64,000 nucleotides of DNA from Treponema sp. Lineage in GTDB: Bacteria; Spirochaetota; Spirochaetia; Treponematales; Treponemataceae. Shown here one piece after another: positions 18,168 through 26,083 of the stretch (positions are counted from its first letter, which is position 1; each line of letters opens with the position of its first letter). Under the pieces are notes generated by a model. The model had not been told where the DNA came from, did no database searches, and saw only the letters and a list, made by a program, of their open reading frames with translations. The translations under genes and the position numbers were made by a program. Location of the stretch: positions 1 to 64,000 of the forward strand of contig JAKSTQ010000012.1 of NCBI GenBank assembly GCA_024402475.1, read 5' to 3'.

Positions 18168-18243
18168 ATTTTTCTGATTCAACTTTTTGACATCTTAAAA
18201 AAATTGCAGGCCGTAACTCCTGTTTTATGCTGATATTTTCTCT

Positions 18244-18272
18244 TTGCAAATTCTCAAATTCCACCATATAAT
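18244..18272 (+). promoter_or_regulatory. Promoter of the leucine-rich-repeat gene
   Basis: TTGCAA (18244-18249), a 17-nt spacer and TATAAT (18267-18272) ending 7 nt before the ATG. A leaderless transcript is predicted. Confidence 0.7.
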
Positions 18273-18278
18273 AGAAGA

Positions 18279-20219
18279 ATGAGCGAATTTAATTATTCAC
18301 CGGACAATCTCACTCTTCTCTCCTGCGATTTTTCCAAATTGCCAAAGGATATCGTGATTCCTTATGGCTGCGAAGAAATTGCAGACCGGGTATTTTTTGG
18401 TGCAGACATTCAGTCCGTTATCATTCCTGACAGTGTAACAAAAATCGGGCAGGATCAGTTCACTTCTTCAGAAAACCTTAAATTCGTTCACCTGCCATCA
18501 GGCCTCACACATTTAAGCGCCGGAATGTTTGCAGACTGCCCGAACCTTGAACGAGTTGAAATGCCTGCAAATGTTGATGCTTTTCCAGAAAGCCTTTTTT
18601 CAGGATGCCAGAATCTTAAGGACATTCCTTTCCGTAATGGAATAAAGGAACTTCCTGCTGACGTTTTCTGCGGATGTACCAGCGTAAAATCCATGATTAT
18701 TCCGCCTTCAGTAAAAAAAATCTGCAGCGGTGCATTGCGTAATTGTGAAGGACTTACAACTTTAGTTCTCAATTCAAATATCGAAGAAATCGAAGACGGT
18801 GCGCTAAGCGGCTGTACTTCTCTTAAATACATTCGTATCGAAGACTGCGGTCAGGATATTTTTGTTGATGAAGATACAGGCTGTCTTTATGAACACGTTG
18901 ATTCAGGTGCTTTGCGTCTTATCAAGTGTCCTGTAATTCTTGAAGAATATTTTATTCCTGCAGAAGTTATCCAGATTGACCAGTGTGCGTTTGACGGATG
19001 CAGCAATCTGTTTCACATTGCTTTGCAGGACGACTCAAGTGACAACCCGATTATTCCAGTCATCAGGCAGTTACTTCCAGAGGCATCAATTGAAGGTTAC
19101 ACTCCAGCGCCTGTGGTTCAGGAAGAACGCAAACCAATCACACTTGATGATCTTAAAGATATAGAAGTTGAATCTGACGACGACGCAGAAGAAGAATCTG
19201 AAGACATTGAAAAATCTGATTCTACACAGAACACAGAAGAAGAATCCCCATCAGAAGAAGATGAAATTTTCTGCAGTTCACAGGAAACAGTTTCTGCAGA
19301 ATCAGACCAGCCGGTCATCGATACCAGTTCAATGGATTCTGCAACAACTCAGCCAGAAACTTTTGACGATGACAGCGATGGTTTTGACATCTTTGATGAT
19401 GACGATGAAGCACCTGCAGTCAAGCAGCCGGAACAGATTCCAGAACCTGCAGCTCAGTCACATGAACCTGACGATTCTCAGCTAGCATCAGATTCCCAGT
19501 CGGCACAGGAACCAGATGAACCTCAACAAACATCAGATTCCCAGTCAGCACAGGAACCAGACGAATCTCAGGATTCATTGGATTCCCAGCAGCCAGAACA
19601 AGAAGCTCAGGCCCCAGCGGCTTCTTCTATCTGCCTTACTGATAATTTTGTCTCAAACAGCAATTACATAGAATCTCTTGCTGCAAAAGAAATCACTGTA
19701 GACCCGGCAGACCCGGACGGGAAATTCCTGAACATACTTAAACGCGTTGCAAAACATTCAATTATGCTTGATGAAGCGTCGGCCGGTTCAAGAGGAGCCT
19801 ACGGAGAACTTGAAAACCTTATTGTTATTGCAGAAAAATCTGCAAATGTTACAAAAGAATTTTCAAGTCACCTGATTCGATATGCACAGAGTCTTGCTGA
19901 AAGATACGGCTTTAAGAAAGTATATCTTTTTGAAAAACTGCCTATTGAAGACGGAGAATTCTCTCACGCCTTTGCAGGATTCTCTCATGACAAAAACATT
20001 GTCTACGCCTGCATGGCAAAAGATACCGGTGAATTTTCACAGGACACAAAAGCATTCCTTGAAGAAAACTATCTTCCTTCAGAAGATGCAGAAATTCCAA
20101 GTGTCATAGATTCACAGCCTGACACAAATATCCTTCCGCTCAAACTGGTTGTCCAGGATAATTACGTAGAAGGCCTTTTGTTCTGCGCACAAAAGTATCT
20201 CATGGACTCAAACAAATAA
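18279..20219 (+). CDS. BspA-type leucine-rich-repeat protein with acidic linker
   Basis: A 646-residue protein. Residues 25-260 contain about nine BspA-like LRR units (for example SVIIPDSVTKIGQDQF, TTLVLNSNIEEIEDGALSGC). Residues 285-465 are a low-complexity acidic Asp/Glu/Ser/Gln linker with short near-repeats of SDSQSAQEPDEPQ. Residues 470-646 form a folded C-terminal domain I do not recognise. BspA LRRs are often surface adhesins, but no signal peptide or lipobox is seen at this start, so this protein may be cytoplasmic or exported by another route. It is monocistronic and leaderless. Confidence 0.8.
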   Translation: MSEFNYSPDNLTLLSCDFSKLPKDIVIPYGCEEIADRVFFGADIQSVIIPDSVTKIGQDQFTSSENLKFVHLPSGLTHLSAGMFADCPNLERVEMPANVDAFPESLFSGCQNLKDIPFRNGIKELPADVFCGCTSVKSMIIPPSVKKICSGALRNCEGLTTLVLNSNIEEIEDGALSGCTSLKYIRIEDCGQDIFVDEDTGCLYEHVDSGALRLIKCPVILEEYFIPAEVIQIDQCAFDGCSNLFHIALQDDSSDNPIIPVIRQLLPEASIEGYTPAPVVQEERKPITLDDLKDIEVESDDDAEEESEDIEKSDSTQNTEEESPSEEDEIFCSSQETVSAESDQPVIDTSSMDSATTQPETFDDDSDGFDIFDDDDEAPAVKQPEQIPEPAAQSHEPDDSQLASDSQSAQEPDEPQQTSDSQSAQEPDESQDSLDSQQPEQEAQAPAASSICLTDNFVSNSNYIESLAAKEITVDPADPDGKFLNILKRVAKHSIMLDEASAGSRGAYGELENLIVIAEKSANVTKEFSSHLIRYAQSLAERYGFKKVYLFEKLPIEDGEFSHAFAGFSHDKNIVYACMAKDTGEFSQDTKAFLEENYLPSEDAEIPSVIDSQPDTNILPLKLVVQDNYVEGLLFCAQKYLMDSNK

Positions 20220-20362
20220 TTTTTTCAGATCATTATTTCTCAAACTTAAATTATTTTAAAACACAAGTCTGTTTATAATTTGCATGCTCATTTTTCAAAT
20301 CTGTTTCGAAAATATCCCCTAACGGACAAATATATGAAGGAATCATAAAAATACTACCAGTC
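20220..20362. other. Non-coding spacer
   Basis: About 140 nt between the LRR gene and the terminator of the sugar transporter. A plus-strand TATAAT-like box occurs near 20274, followed by a 12-codon ORF and a 4-codon ORF without ribosome sites. I see no supported gene. Confidence 0.4.
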
Positions 20363-20399
20363 AAAAAAAAGAGAGGCCGGACACAACGTATCCGACCTC
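20363..20399 (-). terminator. Terminator of the sugar transporter operon
   Basis: On the minus strand GAGGTCGGA (20391-20399) pairs with TCCGGCCTC (20373-20381) through one G-U pair, followed by TCTTTTTTTT. A second hairpin lies just upstream in the transcript (arms 20434-20441 and 20418-20425). Confidence 0.88.
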
Positions 20400-20465
20400 A
20401 TACACAACCTGGAGGCTGCGTCCTACCACCCGATAGAACGCAACGAATGAAAAAAATTATCAGTT

Positions 20466-21761
20466 TTATTTTGATGACTTGCGCTGCTTGGAAACGACGT
20501 CAAATATAACTGCCAAGAGAAGTACGAGTCCCTTTACAACCTGCTGCCAGTTAGAGTCGATACCCAGAATTGACATACCGTTGTTAAGAATACCCATAAA
20601 GATAGCACCGATTACAGCACCACCAATTGTTCCTGTTCCACCATATGCAGAAGCACCACCAATGAAACATGAACCGATAGCATCCATTTCGTAGCTCTGA
20701 CCTGCTGTAGGTGCAGCTGAGTTAAAGCGTGCAACACAAACAAGAGCAGCAACTGCAGAAAGGAAGCCCATATTTGTATAAGCAAAGAACATTACATTGT
20801 CAGTTTTAACACCAGACAATTTTGCAGCCTTTGCGTTACCACCAATTGCATAAAGGTAACGTCCTGGAACAGTGTTCTGTGTGTAGTAGTTGTAACAGAG
20901 AACAACAACAGCAAGAAGAACAAGGATAATAGGATAACCTTTGTATTTACCAAGAAGGTAAGATACAGCAAGAATTACAATAGAAACGATAACCTGTTTT
21001 ACGATAAATCCAAGTGAACCAGAAACCTGGTAACCCTTACGGCGTTTACTCATTCTTCCAAGGATCTGAACAACAACTGTAATTGCACAGATTACAAGTG
21101 CAATTCCCATTGTAAGAAGAAGTGTCTGACTTGCATTTGTTTCAACAGTTTCAACTACCTGTTCAACTTCTTTTTCAAGTTCCCAGTCATAAGCAGTTTC
21201 GGTTACTTTCTTGATATCAGTTACCTGAATAAAGCTCTGGAACAAGTTAAGGTAATTCTGTGGCATTGGAGAAATTGTCATACCATCAAGAACAACAAGT
21301 GCAACACCGCGCCACAACAACATACCAGACAAAGTACAGATGAATGGTGGAATGTGAACATAAGCAATCCAGAAAGCGTGCCATGCACCGATCAAAGTTC
21401 CAAGGAACAGACAGATAGCAATTGCAGCATAAATGTTCATTCCCTGCCAGCCTGTATCAGCATTAGGTACAATCAATTTTGCAGCAACAGCACCAACAAG
21501 ACATACAATCGAACCAACACTAAGGTCGATGTTACCACCAGTCAAAATACACAACAGCATTCCGGCAGCAAGAATTACTACATAAGAGTTCTGTGCAATG
21601 ATGTTAGAAACGTTCATAGGACGGAACAAAGAACCAGCTCCGGCAAAACGAATCAATACTTCAAACAGAATGGCTACTGCTACAAGAGCAAGTACCATTG
21701 TATTGTTTTTAATCCAGTTACTTACAACTGAACCTTTATTTACAGCTACTGAATCAGCCAT
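20466..21761 (-). CDS. mmsB: Monosaccharide ABC transporter permease (GguB/MmsB type)
   Basis: Inner-membrane permease of a CUT2-type sugar importer; 431 residues with about ten membrane segments. The family segments GGNIDLSVGSIVCLVGA and GRYLYAIGGNAKAAKLSGVKTD are clear, as is the C-terminal GAIFMGILNNGMSILGID...VKGLVLLLAVIFDV. Between middle helices there is an acidic, Glu-rich insert (around residues 165-205, containing WELEKEVEQVVETVE) longer than I expect for the family. Start 21761 has GGAGGAAA upstream; the frame extends five codons further, but those overlap the ribosome site. It is the last gene of the operon and is followed by a terminator. Confidence 0.9.
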   Translation of the reverse strand: MADSVAVNKGSVVSNWIKNNTMVLALVAVAILFEVLIRFAGAGSLFRPMNVSNIIAQNSYVVILAAGMLLCILTGGNIDLSVGSIVCLVGAVAAKLIVPNADTGWQGMNIYAAIAICLFLGTLIGAWHAFWIAYVHIPPFICTLSGMLLWRGVALVVLDGMTISPMPQNYLNLFQSFIQVTDIKKVTETAYDWELEKEVEQVVETVETNASQTLLLTMGIALVICAITVVVQILGRMSKRRKGYQVSGSLGFIVKQVIVSIVILAVSYLLGKYKGYPIILVLLAVVVLCYNYYTQNTVPGRYLYAIGGNAKAAKLSGVKTDNVMFFAYTNMGFLSAVAALVCVARFNSAAPTAGQSYEMDAIGSCFIGGASAYGGTGTIGGAVIGAIFMGILNNGMSILGIDSNWQQVVKGLVLLLAVIFDVVSKQRKSSK

Positions 21762-21782
21762 TTTAATTTCCTCCAATTTTCA

Positions 21783-23315
21783 TTAGTTAGCAGTATTAAG
21801 AATTGCTGCCATGATTTTTTCCTGAGTAGCTTCACTACCCGGCATTTCACCTACCATCTTTCCTTCGTTCATAATGTAGATTCTGTCACACATACCGAGG
21901 ATTTCAGGCATTTCTGAAGAAATCATGATTACCGATTTACCTTCTGCAACCATTTTGTTAATGATACAGTAGATTTCGTACTTAGCACCAACGTCAATAC
22001 CACGTGTAGGTTCATCAAGAATAAGAATATCTGGTTCAGCAAAAAGCCATTTACCAAGAAGAACTTTCTGCTGGTTACCACCAGAAAGGTTTCCGACATC
22101 TTCAAAAACCGATGCACATTTTGTATGCATTTCTACACGCATTTCTTCTGCATATTTATTTTCAAGACCAAAATCAAGAATGTTGTTCTTTGAAATCTTT
22201 GCAAGGTTTGCAAAAGTTGTATTCTTTGCAATACTTTCAGTAAGAATCAAACCGTTACCCTTGCGGTCTTCTGTAACATATGCAAGACCATTGTTAATAG
22301 CTGCTTTTACAGTCGGGAATTCAACTTTTTTGCCGTTAAGATAAATCTCACCGCGAATATTTGCACCATAAGATTTACCAAAGATACTCATTGCAAGTTC
22401 TGTACGGCCGGCACCCATAAGTCCTGAAATACCGACAACTTCACCCTTGCGGACATTGAAGTTAACGTTTTTACAAACCTGGATTCCGTCAAAAATCGGA
22501 TGATCAACATTCCAGTTTTTAACTTCAAAGCATACATCACCAATCTGTGGAGTACGCTTAGGGAAGCGGTCTGTAAGTTCACGACCTACCATGGCTTTGA
22601 TGATTGTTCCTTCATCAAATGGATCCTTGCCTTTATATAATGATTGAATTACAGTACCGTCACGAATAACTGTGATAGCATCTGCAACATAAGATACTTC
22701 GTTAAGTTTGTGGGAAATAATAATTGAAGTTAATCCCTGTTCTTCTTTAAGTTTAAGGAGAAGGTCCAGGAGGGCCTTTGATTCTCTTTCGTTCAAAGAA
22801 GCTGTAGGTTCATCAAGAATAAGAAGCTTTACGTCTTTACCAAGAGCTTTGGCAATTTCTACAAGCTGCTGTTTACCTACACCAATATCTTTAATTAATG
22901 TATGTGTTGATTCATTCAAACCAACAAGATCAAGAAGTTCTTTTGCCTTCTGATGTGTTTCGCCCCAGTCAATTTTTGCAGCTTTACCGCGTTCATTTCC
23001 GAGGAACATGTTTTCACCGATATCAAGAAGAGGAACTAACGCAAGTTCCTGGTGAATAATTACAATACCTTTTCCTTCACTTTCCTTGATGCTATGAAAC
23101 TTACAAACATCGCCGTCATAAAGGATATCTCCGTCGTAGGTTCCGTACTGATAAATACCGCTCAATACATTCATGAGGGTTGACTTACCTGCACCATTTT
23201 CTCCTACAAGCGCGTGAATCTCTCCACGTTTAACCTGAAGATTTACATTAGTAAGAGCTTTTACAGGTCCAAAAGTCTTGGTTATGTTTTTCATTTCCAA
23301 AATGTAGTCTGACAC
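21783..23315 (-). CDS. mmsA: Monosaccharide ABC transporter ATP-binding protein (tandem ATPase)
   Basis: Cytoplasmic energising subunit with two nucleotide-binding domains in 510 residues. The first has Walker [13 protein letters not shown], a signature [15 protein letters not shown] and Walker [12 protein letters not shown]. The second has the degenerate [11 protein letters not shown]-loop usual in this family, signature [15 protein letters not shown] and [14 protein letters not shown] place the start at a GTG at 23315 ([10 protein letters not shown]) because AAAGGAGG lies 7 nt upstream; an ATG further out would include that site. It lies between the binding-protein and permease genes. Confidence 0.93.
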   Translation of the reverse strand: MSDYILEMKNITKTFGPVKALTNVNLQVKRGEIHALVGENGAGKSTLMNVLSGIYQYGTYDGDILYDGDVCKFHSIKESEGKGIVIIHQELALVPLLDIGENMFLGNERGKAAKIDWGETHQKAKELLDLVGLNESTHTLIKDIGVGKQQLVEIAKALGKDVKLLILDEPTASLNERESKALLDLLLKLKEEQGLTSIIISHKLNEVSYVADAITVIRDGTVIQSLYKGKDPFDEGTIIKAMVGRELTDRFPKRTPQIGDVCFEVKNWNVDHPIFDGIQVCKNVNFNVRKGEVVGISGLMGAGRTELAMSIFGKSYGANIRGEIYLNGKKVEFPTVKAAINNGLAYVTEDRKGNGLILTESIAKNTTFANLAKISKNNILDFGLENKYAEEMRVEMHTKCASVFEDVGNLSGGNQQKVLLGKWLFAEPDILILDEPTRGIDVGAKYEIYCIINKMVAEGKSVIMISSEMPEILGMCDRIYIMNEGKMVGEMPGSEATQEKIMAAILNTAN

Positions 23316-23381
23316 TTTAGAACCTCCTTTTTTGAAATACAACCGTACTTTAAGCTTTCAAATACTGTATAACTTAAAGAT

Positions 23382-23411
23382 AAGCGGTTCACAATTTCTC
23401 ATGAACCGCTT
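23382..23411 (-). promoter_or_regulatory. Intercistronic hairpin between chvE and the ATPase gene
   Basis: A perfect 10-bp stem (AAGCGGTTCA 23382-23391, TGAACCGCTT 23402-23411) lies in the gap after the binding-protein stop. No T-run follows in the transcript direction, so it is better read as a partial attenuator or RNA-stabilising hairpin that lets the binding protein exceed its membrane partners. Confidence 0.6.
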
Positions 23412-23436
23412 TTGTTAATTACCGAAAATCAGTTAA

Positions 23437-24495
23437 CTATTTGAGCTGTCCAGCTGAGTAGTAACCAGAATCGATAAGAAGTTTCTTGTAGTTTGCTTTT
23501 GTAGCAAATACTGGTTCACAAAGGTAAGAAGGAATGATTCCTGTACCGTTGTTGTATGTTTTGCGGTCGTTGATAGGTGGGTTTGTTCCCTTAACGATAG
23601 CATCACACATTTCTACTACTTTAGAAGCAAGTGTACGTGTATCTTTGAATACTGACATAGCCTGTGTTCCAGCAATCATGTTCTTTGTAGATGTGATGTC
23701 ACAGTCCTGACCTGTTACGATTGGGAAGTTAGCAGCTGTGTATCCTGCAGCTTTAAGAGCGTTTGTGATACCATTTGCACATGAGTCATTTGAAGAGTAT
23801 ACAGCGTCGAGTCTCTGTCCTTTTGGTCCGTATCCCTGTGAAGCGATAAGGTTTTCCATACGAGCCTGAGCTTTTTCTGTTGACCAGTTAAGTGTAGCAC
23901 ACTGAGCTTTTGATGTCTGTTTTGATTTTACAACGAGAACGCCTTTGTCGAGGTATGGTTTAAGAACGTCCATAGCACCACCAAAGAAGAAGTTGATGTT
24001 GTTATCATCTGGTGAACCTGTGAAAAGTTCGATGTAAGCAGGATCATCTGCTGAACGTGTCTTAAGTTTGAGCTGTTCAACAAGGAAGTTACCCTGGATT
24101 GTACCAACTTTGTAGTTATCAAATGTTGCATAGTATGTTACAGCATTTGAGTTCATGATAAGACGGTCATAAGCAATTACAGGAATGTTCTGAGCTTTAG
24201 CCTGTGCAAGAACGCTCTTAAGAGCTGAACCATCGATAGATGCAATTACGAGTACTTTACATCCACCAGAAATCATGTTTTCTACCTGTGATACCTGTGT
24301 AGCGATATCATTGTTAGCAAACTGAAGGTCTACCTGGTATCCCTTCTTTTCGAGTTCTTTCTTCATGTTAGAACCGTCCTGGTTCCAGCGCTGAAGTGAC
24401 TTAGTAGGCATTGATACGCCAACCTTTACTTTTGGAGCTGCAAATGCTGTTCCAGCAACTACTAATGCAGCCAATACAGAAATAAGTTTTTTCAT
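23437..24495 (-). CDS. chvE: Monosaccharide-binding protein (ChvE type)
   Basis: Periplasmic substrate-binding protein of the CUT2 importer encoded downstream. The 352 residues begin with a signal peptide (MKKLISVLAALVVAGTAFAA, cleavage after AFA), followed by the type I periplasmic-binding fold: VGVSMPTKSLQRWNQDG, VIASIDGSALKSVL and VYSSNDSCANGITNALKAAGY. ChvE-type proteins bind several pyranoses (glucose, galactose, arabinose, xylose); the actual sugar here is not readable. GAGGA lies 8-9 nt upstream of the ATG. It is first in the operon, with a TATAGT about 60 nt upstream as a possible -10. Confidence 0.93.
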   Translation of the reverse strand: MKKLISVLAALVVAGTAFAAPKVKVGVSMPTKSLQRWNQDGSNMKKELEKKGYQVDLQFANNDIATQVSQVENMISGGCKVLVIASIDGSALKSVLAQAKAQNIPVIAYDRLIMNSNAVTYYATFDNYKVGTIQGNFLVEQLKLKTRSADDPAYIELFTGSPDDNNINFFFGGAMDVLKPYLDKGVLVVKSKQTSKAQCATLNWSTEKAQARMENLIASQGYGPKGQRLDAVYSSNDSCANGITNALKAAGYTAANFPIVTGQDCDITSTKNMIAGTQAMSVFKDTRTLASKVVEMCDAIVKGTNPPINDRKTYNNGTGIIPSYLCEPVFATKANYKKLLIDSGYYSAGQLK

Positions 24496-24716
24496 AAATA
24501 AAAATCCTCCATTTGATTTTTACGCAGCCCTTTTACTGAGCTTACATAGATACTATACAGCCAAAAGTGTTTCTGCGGAAAATCAATGTTAGTAAATAAT
24601 TGTTACTATATGGATTTTATCTGTTCCATTTTATACTATTTTTGTCATACATCTGTATTTTTTTGTCATCAAATTTTTGCTATATGTGAATTTTATTCTT
24701 CGAAAAGCCGGTTTTT

Positions 24717-25382
24717 CTATGTTTTTATCACAAGATTATGTTCCAGAAACGAAAAATACTTTTCTTCATTTACTATAAGGTGATCAAGAACCGTCAGCCC
24801 GATCACTTTTGCAGCTTCTACAAGCAGCTTTGTGGTTTCAATATCTTCCATGCTGGGATTACAGTTCCCGGACGGGTGATTATGACAAAGCACTACGCCT
24901 GCTGCCTTCAACTTTAACGCCTGAGTGAACACATCACGGATATTAATCTTTGCACGGTTCTGGCTGCCCACCGAAATCACTTCCACGCTTAAAACCTGCC
25001 CGCCGCCCGACAAAACCACAGCAAGAAAATATTCCCGGGACTTTGAGGCATATTTTTTAATATAAGGCATGATCTGCGCCGGGCGTCGGATTACATCACC
25101 TTTAGGCCTTGAAAGACGGCGGCCAAGTTCAACGGCAGCCGCAAGCGCCAGCGCCTTACCACGACCAACCCCGGGAATTTCCATCAGCACTTTAGGCAGA
25201 GTTTTAATTCCCTGGGGAGCAGAAAGGCATTCTTCTATTAATTGCATTGCCTGCAAAGAAAGATGTTCAACCGGATGTTCTTTTGTTCCCGACTGAAGAA
25301 TCAAAGTCAAAAGCTCAACATCAGTAGGATTTTCAAGACCGTAATCAAGAACCCGTTTTCGTAAGTCAAAATTCTGTTTCAT
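24717..25382 (-). CDS. radC: RadC/JAB-domain protein
   Basis: A 221-residue protein of the RadC family. Residues 1-100 contain the UPF0758 helical region with a helix-hairpin-helix (LMEIPGVGRGKALALAAAVELGRR). The C-terminal JAB1/MPN-like metalloprotease fold has the His-x-His and Asp ligands in CHNHPSGNCNPSMEDIETT. The family's biological role is uncertain despite its DNA-repair name. Start 25382 is chosen at MKQNFDLRKR, where homologues begin; the frame could extend 19 codons upstream. No clear Shine-Dalgarno is seen. It is divergent from the glucosaminidase gene. Confidence 0.9.
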   Translation of the reverse strand: MKQNFDLRKRVLDYGLENPTDVELLTLILQSGTKEHPVEHLSLQAMQLIEECLSAPQGIKTLPKVLMEIPGVGRGKALALAAAVELGRRLSRPKGDVIRRPAQIMPYIKKYASKSREYFLAVVLSGGGQVLSVEVISVGSQNRAKINIRDVFTQALKLKAAGVVLCHNHPSGNCNPSMEDIETTKLLVEAAKVIGLTVLDHLIVNEEKYFSFLEHNLVIKT

Positions 25383-25434
25383 ACCATATGAATACTTAAA
25401 GATGACTCTTTTTACCTTAATTCCTGTCAAAAAG

Positions 25435-25463
25435 TTCACAAAAGTCTGATTTTTTTCGATAAT
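25435..25463 (+). promoter_or_regulatory. Promoter of the glucosaminidase gene
   Basis: TTCACA (25435-25440), a 17-nt spacer and GATAAT (25458-25463), which ends 6 nt before the ATG at 25469. No Shine-Dalgarno. Confidence 0.55.
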
Positions 25464-25468
25464 TTAAT

Positions 25469-26083
25469 ATGAACTCAAGAAAATCCGTTTATTCAGCATT
25501 ATTTTCTATTATTCTCACAGGAATGATTGCAATTATCACAGCCTGTACTTCTGTGTCGAACATCCCCGTTATGCCGGCAATTGCAGTTTCGAGAACAATT
25601 TACAGCACTCCGACCCGTGGCGTTAAAAGCCTTGAACTTTTCTTTTTAAGCCACAGACCAAAAGCAAACAAATGGCTTGTAAGAACAATGGCCCGTTTAT
25701 ATCTTGAAGAATGTGCCGCAGAAGGAATCAATTCCGACGTTGCATTTATCCAGATGTGCCATGAAACAAATTTTCTTGAATACGGAAATCTTGTAACTAA
25801 AGACATGAACAATTTCTGCGGACTTGGAGCAATTGGTCCTGAACAGCGCGGACTGAAATTTGCAACAAAACGACTTGGAGTTCGCGCACATGTTCAGCAC
25901 CTTCATGCCTATGGTACAACTGAGGACATTAAATTAAACAATGAATTGATTGATCCGCGCTACAAATATGTTCGCCCACGTGGAAAAGCTCCTGACATTG
26001 CAGGCCTTACAGGAACATGGGCAGCTGATCCGGCTTATGCAGAAAAACTGGAACGCTATCTTTGCGAACTTGAAAATTTTTAA
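25469..26083 (+). CDS. Lipoprotein with glucosaminidase domain
   Basis: A 204-residue predicted peptidoglycan hydrolase. The N-terminus is a lipoprotein signal (hydrophobic stretch ending ITACTS, lipobox Cys about residue 26). Residues 65-204 resemble the N-acetylglucosaminidase fold of flagellar and autolysin enzymes: AEGINSDVAFIQMCHETNFLEYGN with the catalytic Glu, NNFCGLGA, and the C-terminal TGTWAADPAYAEKLERYL that is diagnostic of the family. It probably acts in the periplasm to open the wall for growth or for an envelope machine. The stop overlaps the convergent signalling gene (TTAA at 26080-26083). Confidence 0.88.
   Translation: MNSRKSVYSALFSIILTGMIAIITACTSVSNIPVMPAIAVSRTIYSTPTRGVKSLELFFLSHRPKANKWLVRTMARLYLEECAAEGINSDVAFIQMCHETNFLEYGNLVTKDMNNFCGLGAIGPEQRGLKFATKRLGVRAHVQHLHAYGTTEDIKLNNELIDPRYKYVRPRGKAPDIAGLTGTWAADPAYAEKLERYLCELENF

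Noticed and set aside
20411..20445. Second hairpin after mmsB as part of a CRISPR or small-RNA gene
   Set aside because: It is a single stem directly upstream of a standard terminator on the same strand, with no repeats and no separate promoter.
21138..21270. Frameshift in the permease gene at its acidic insert
   Set aside because: The frame is continuous and membrane segments resume in frame on both sides, so it is an insertion and not a sequencing or mutational break.
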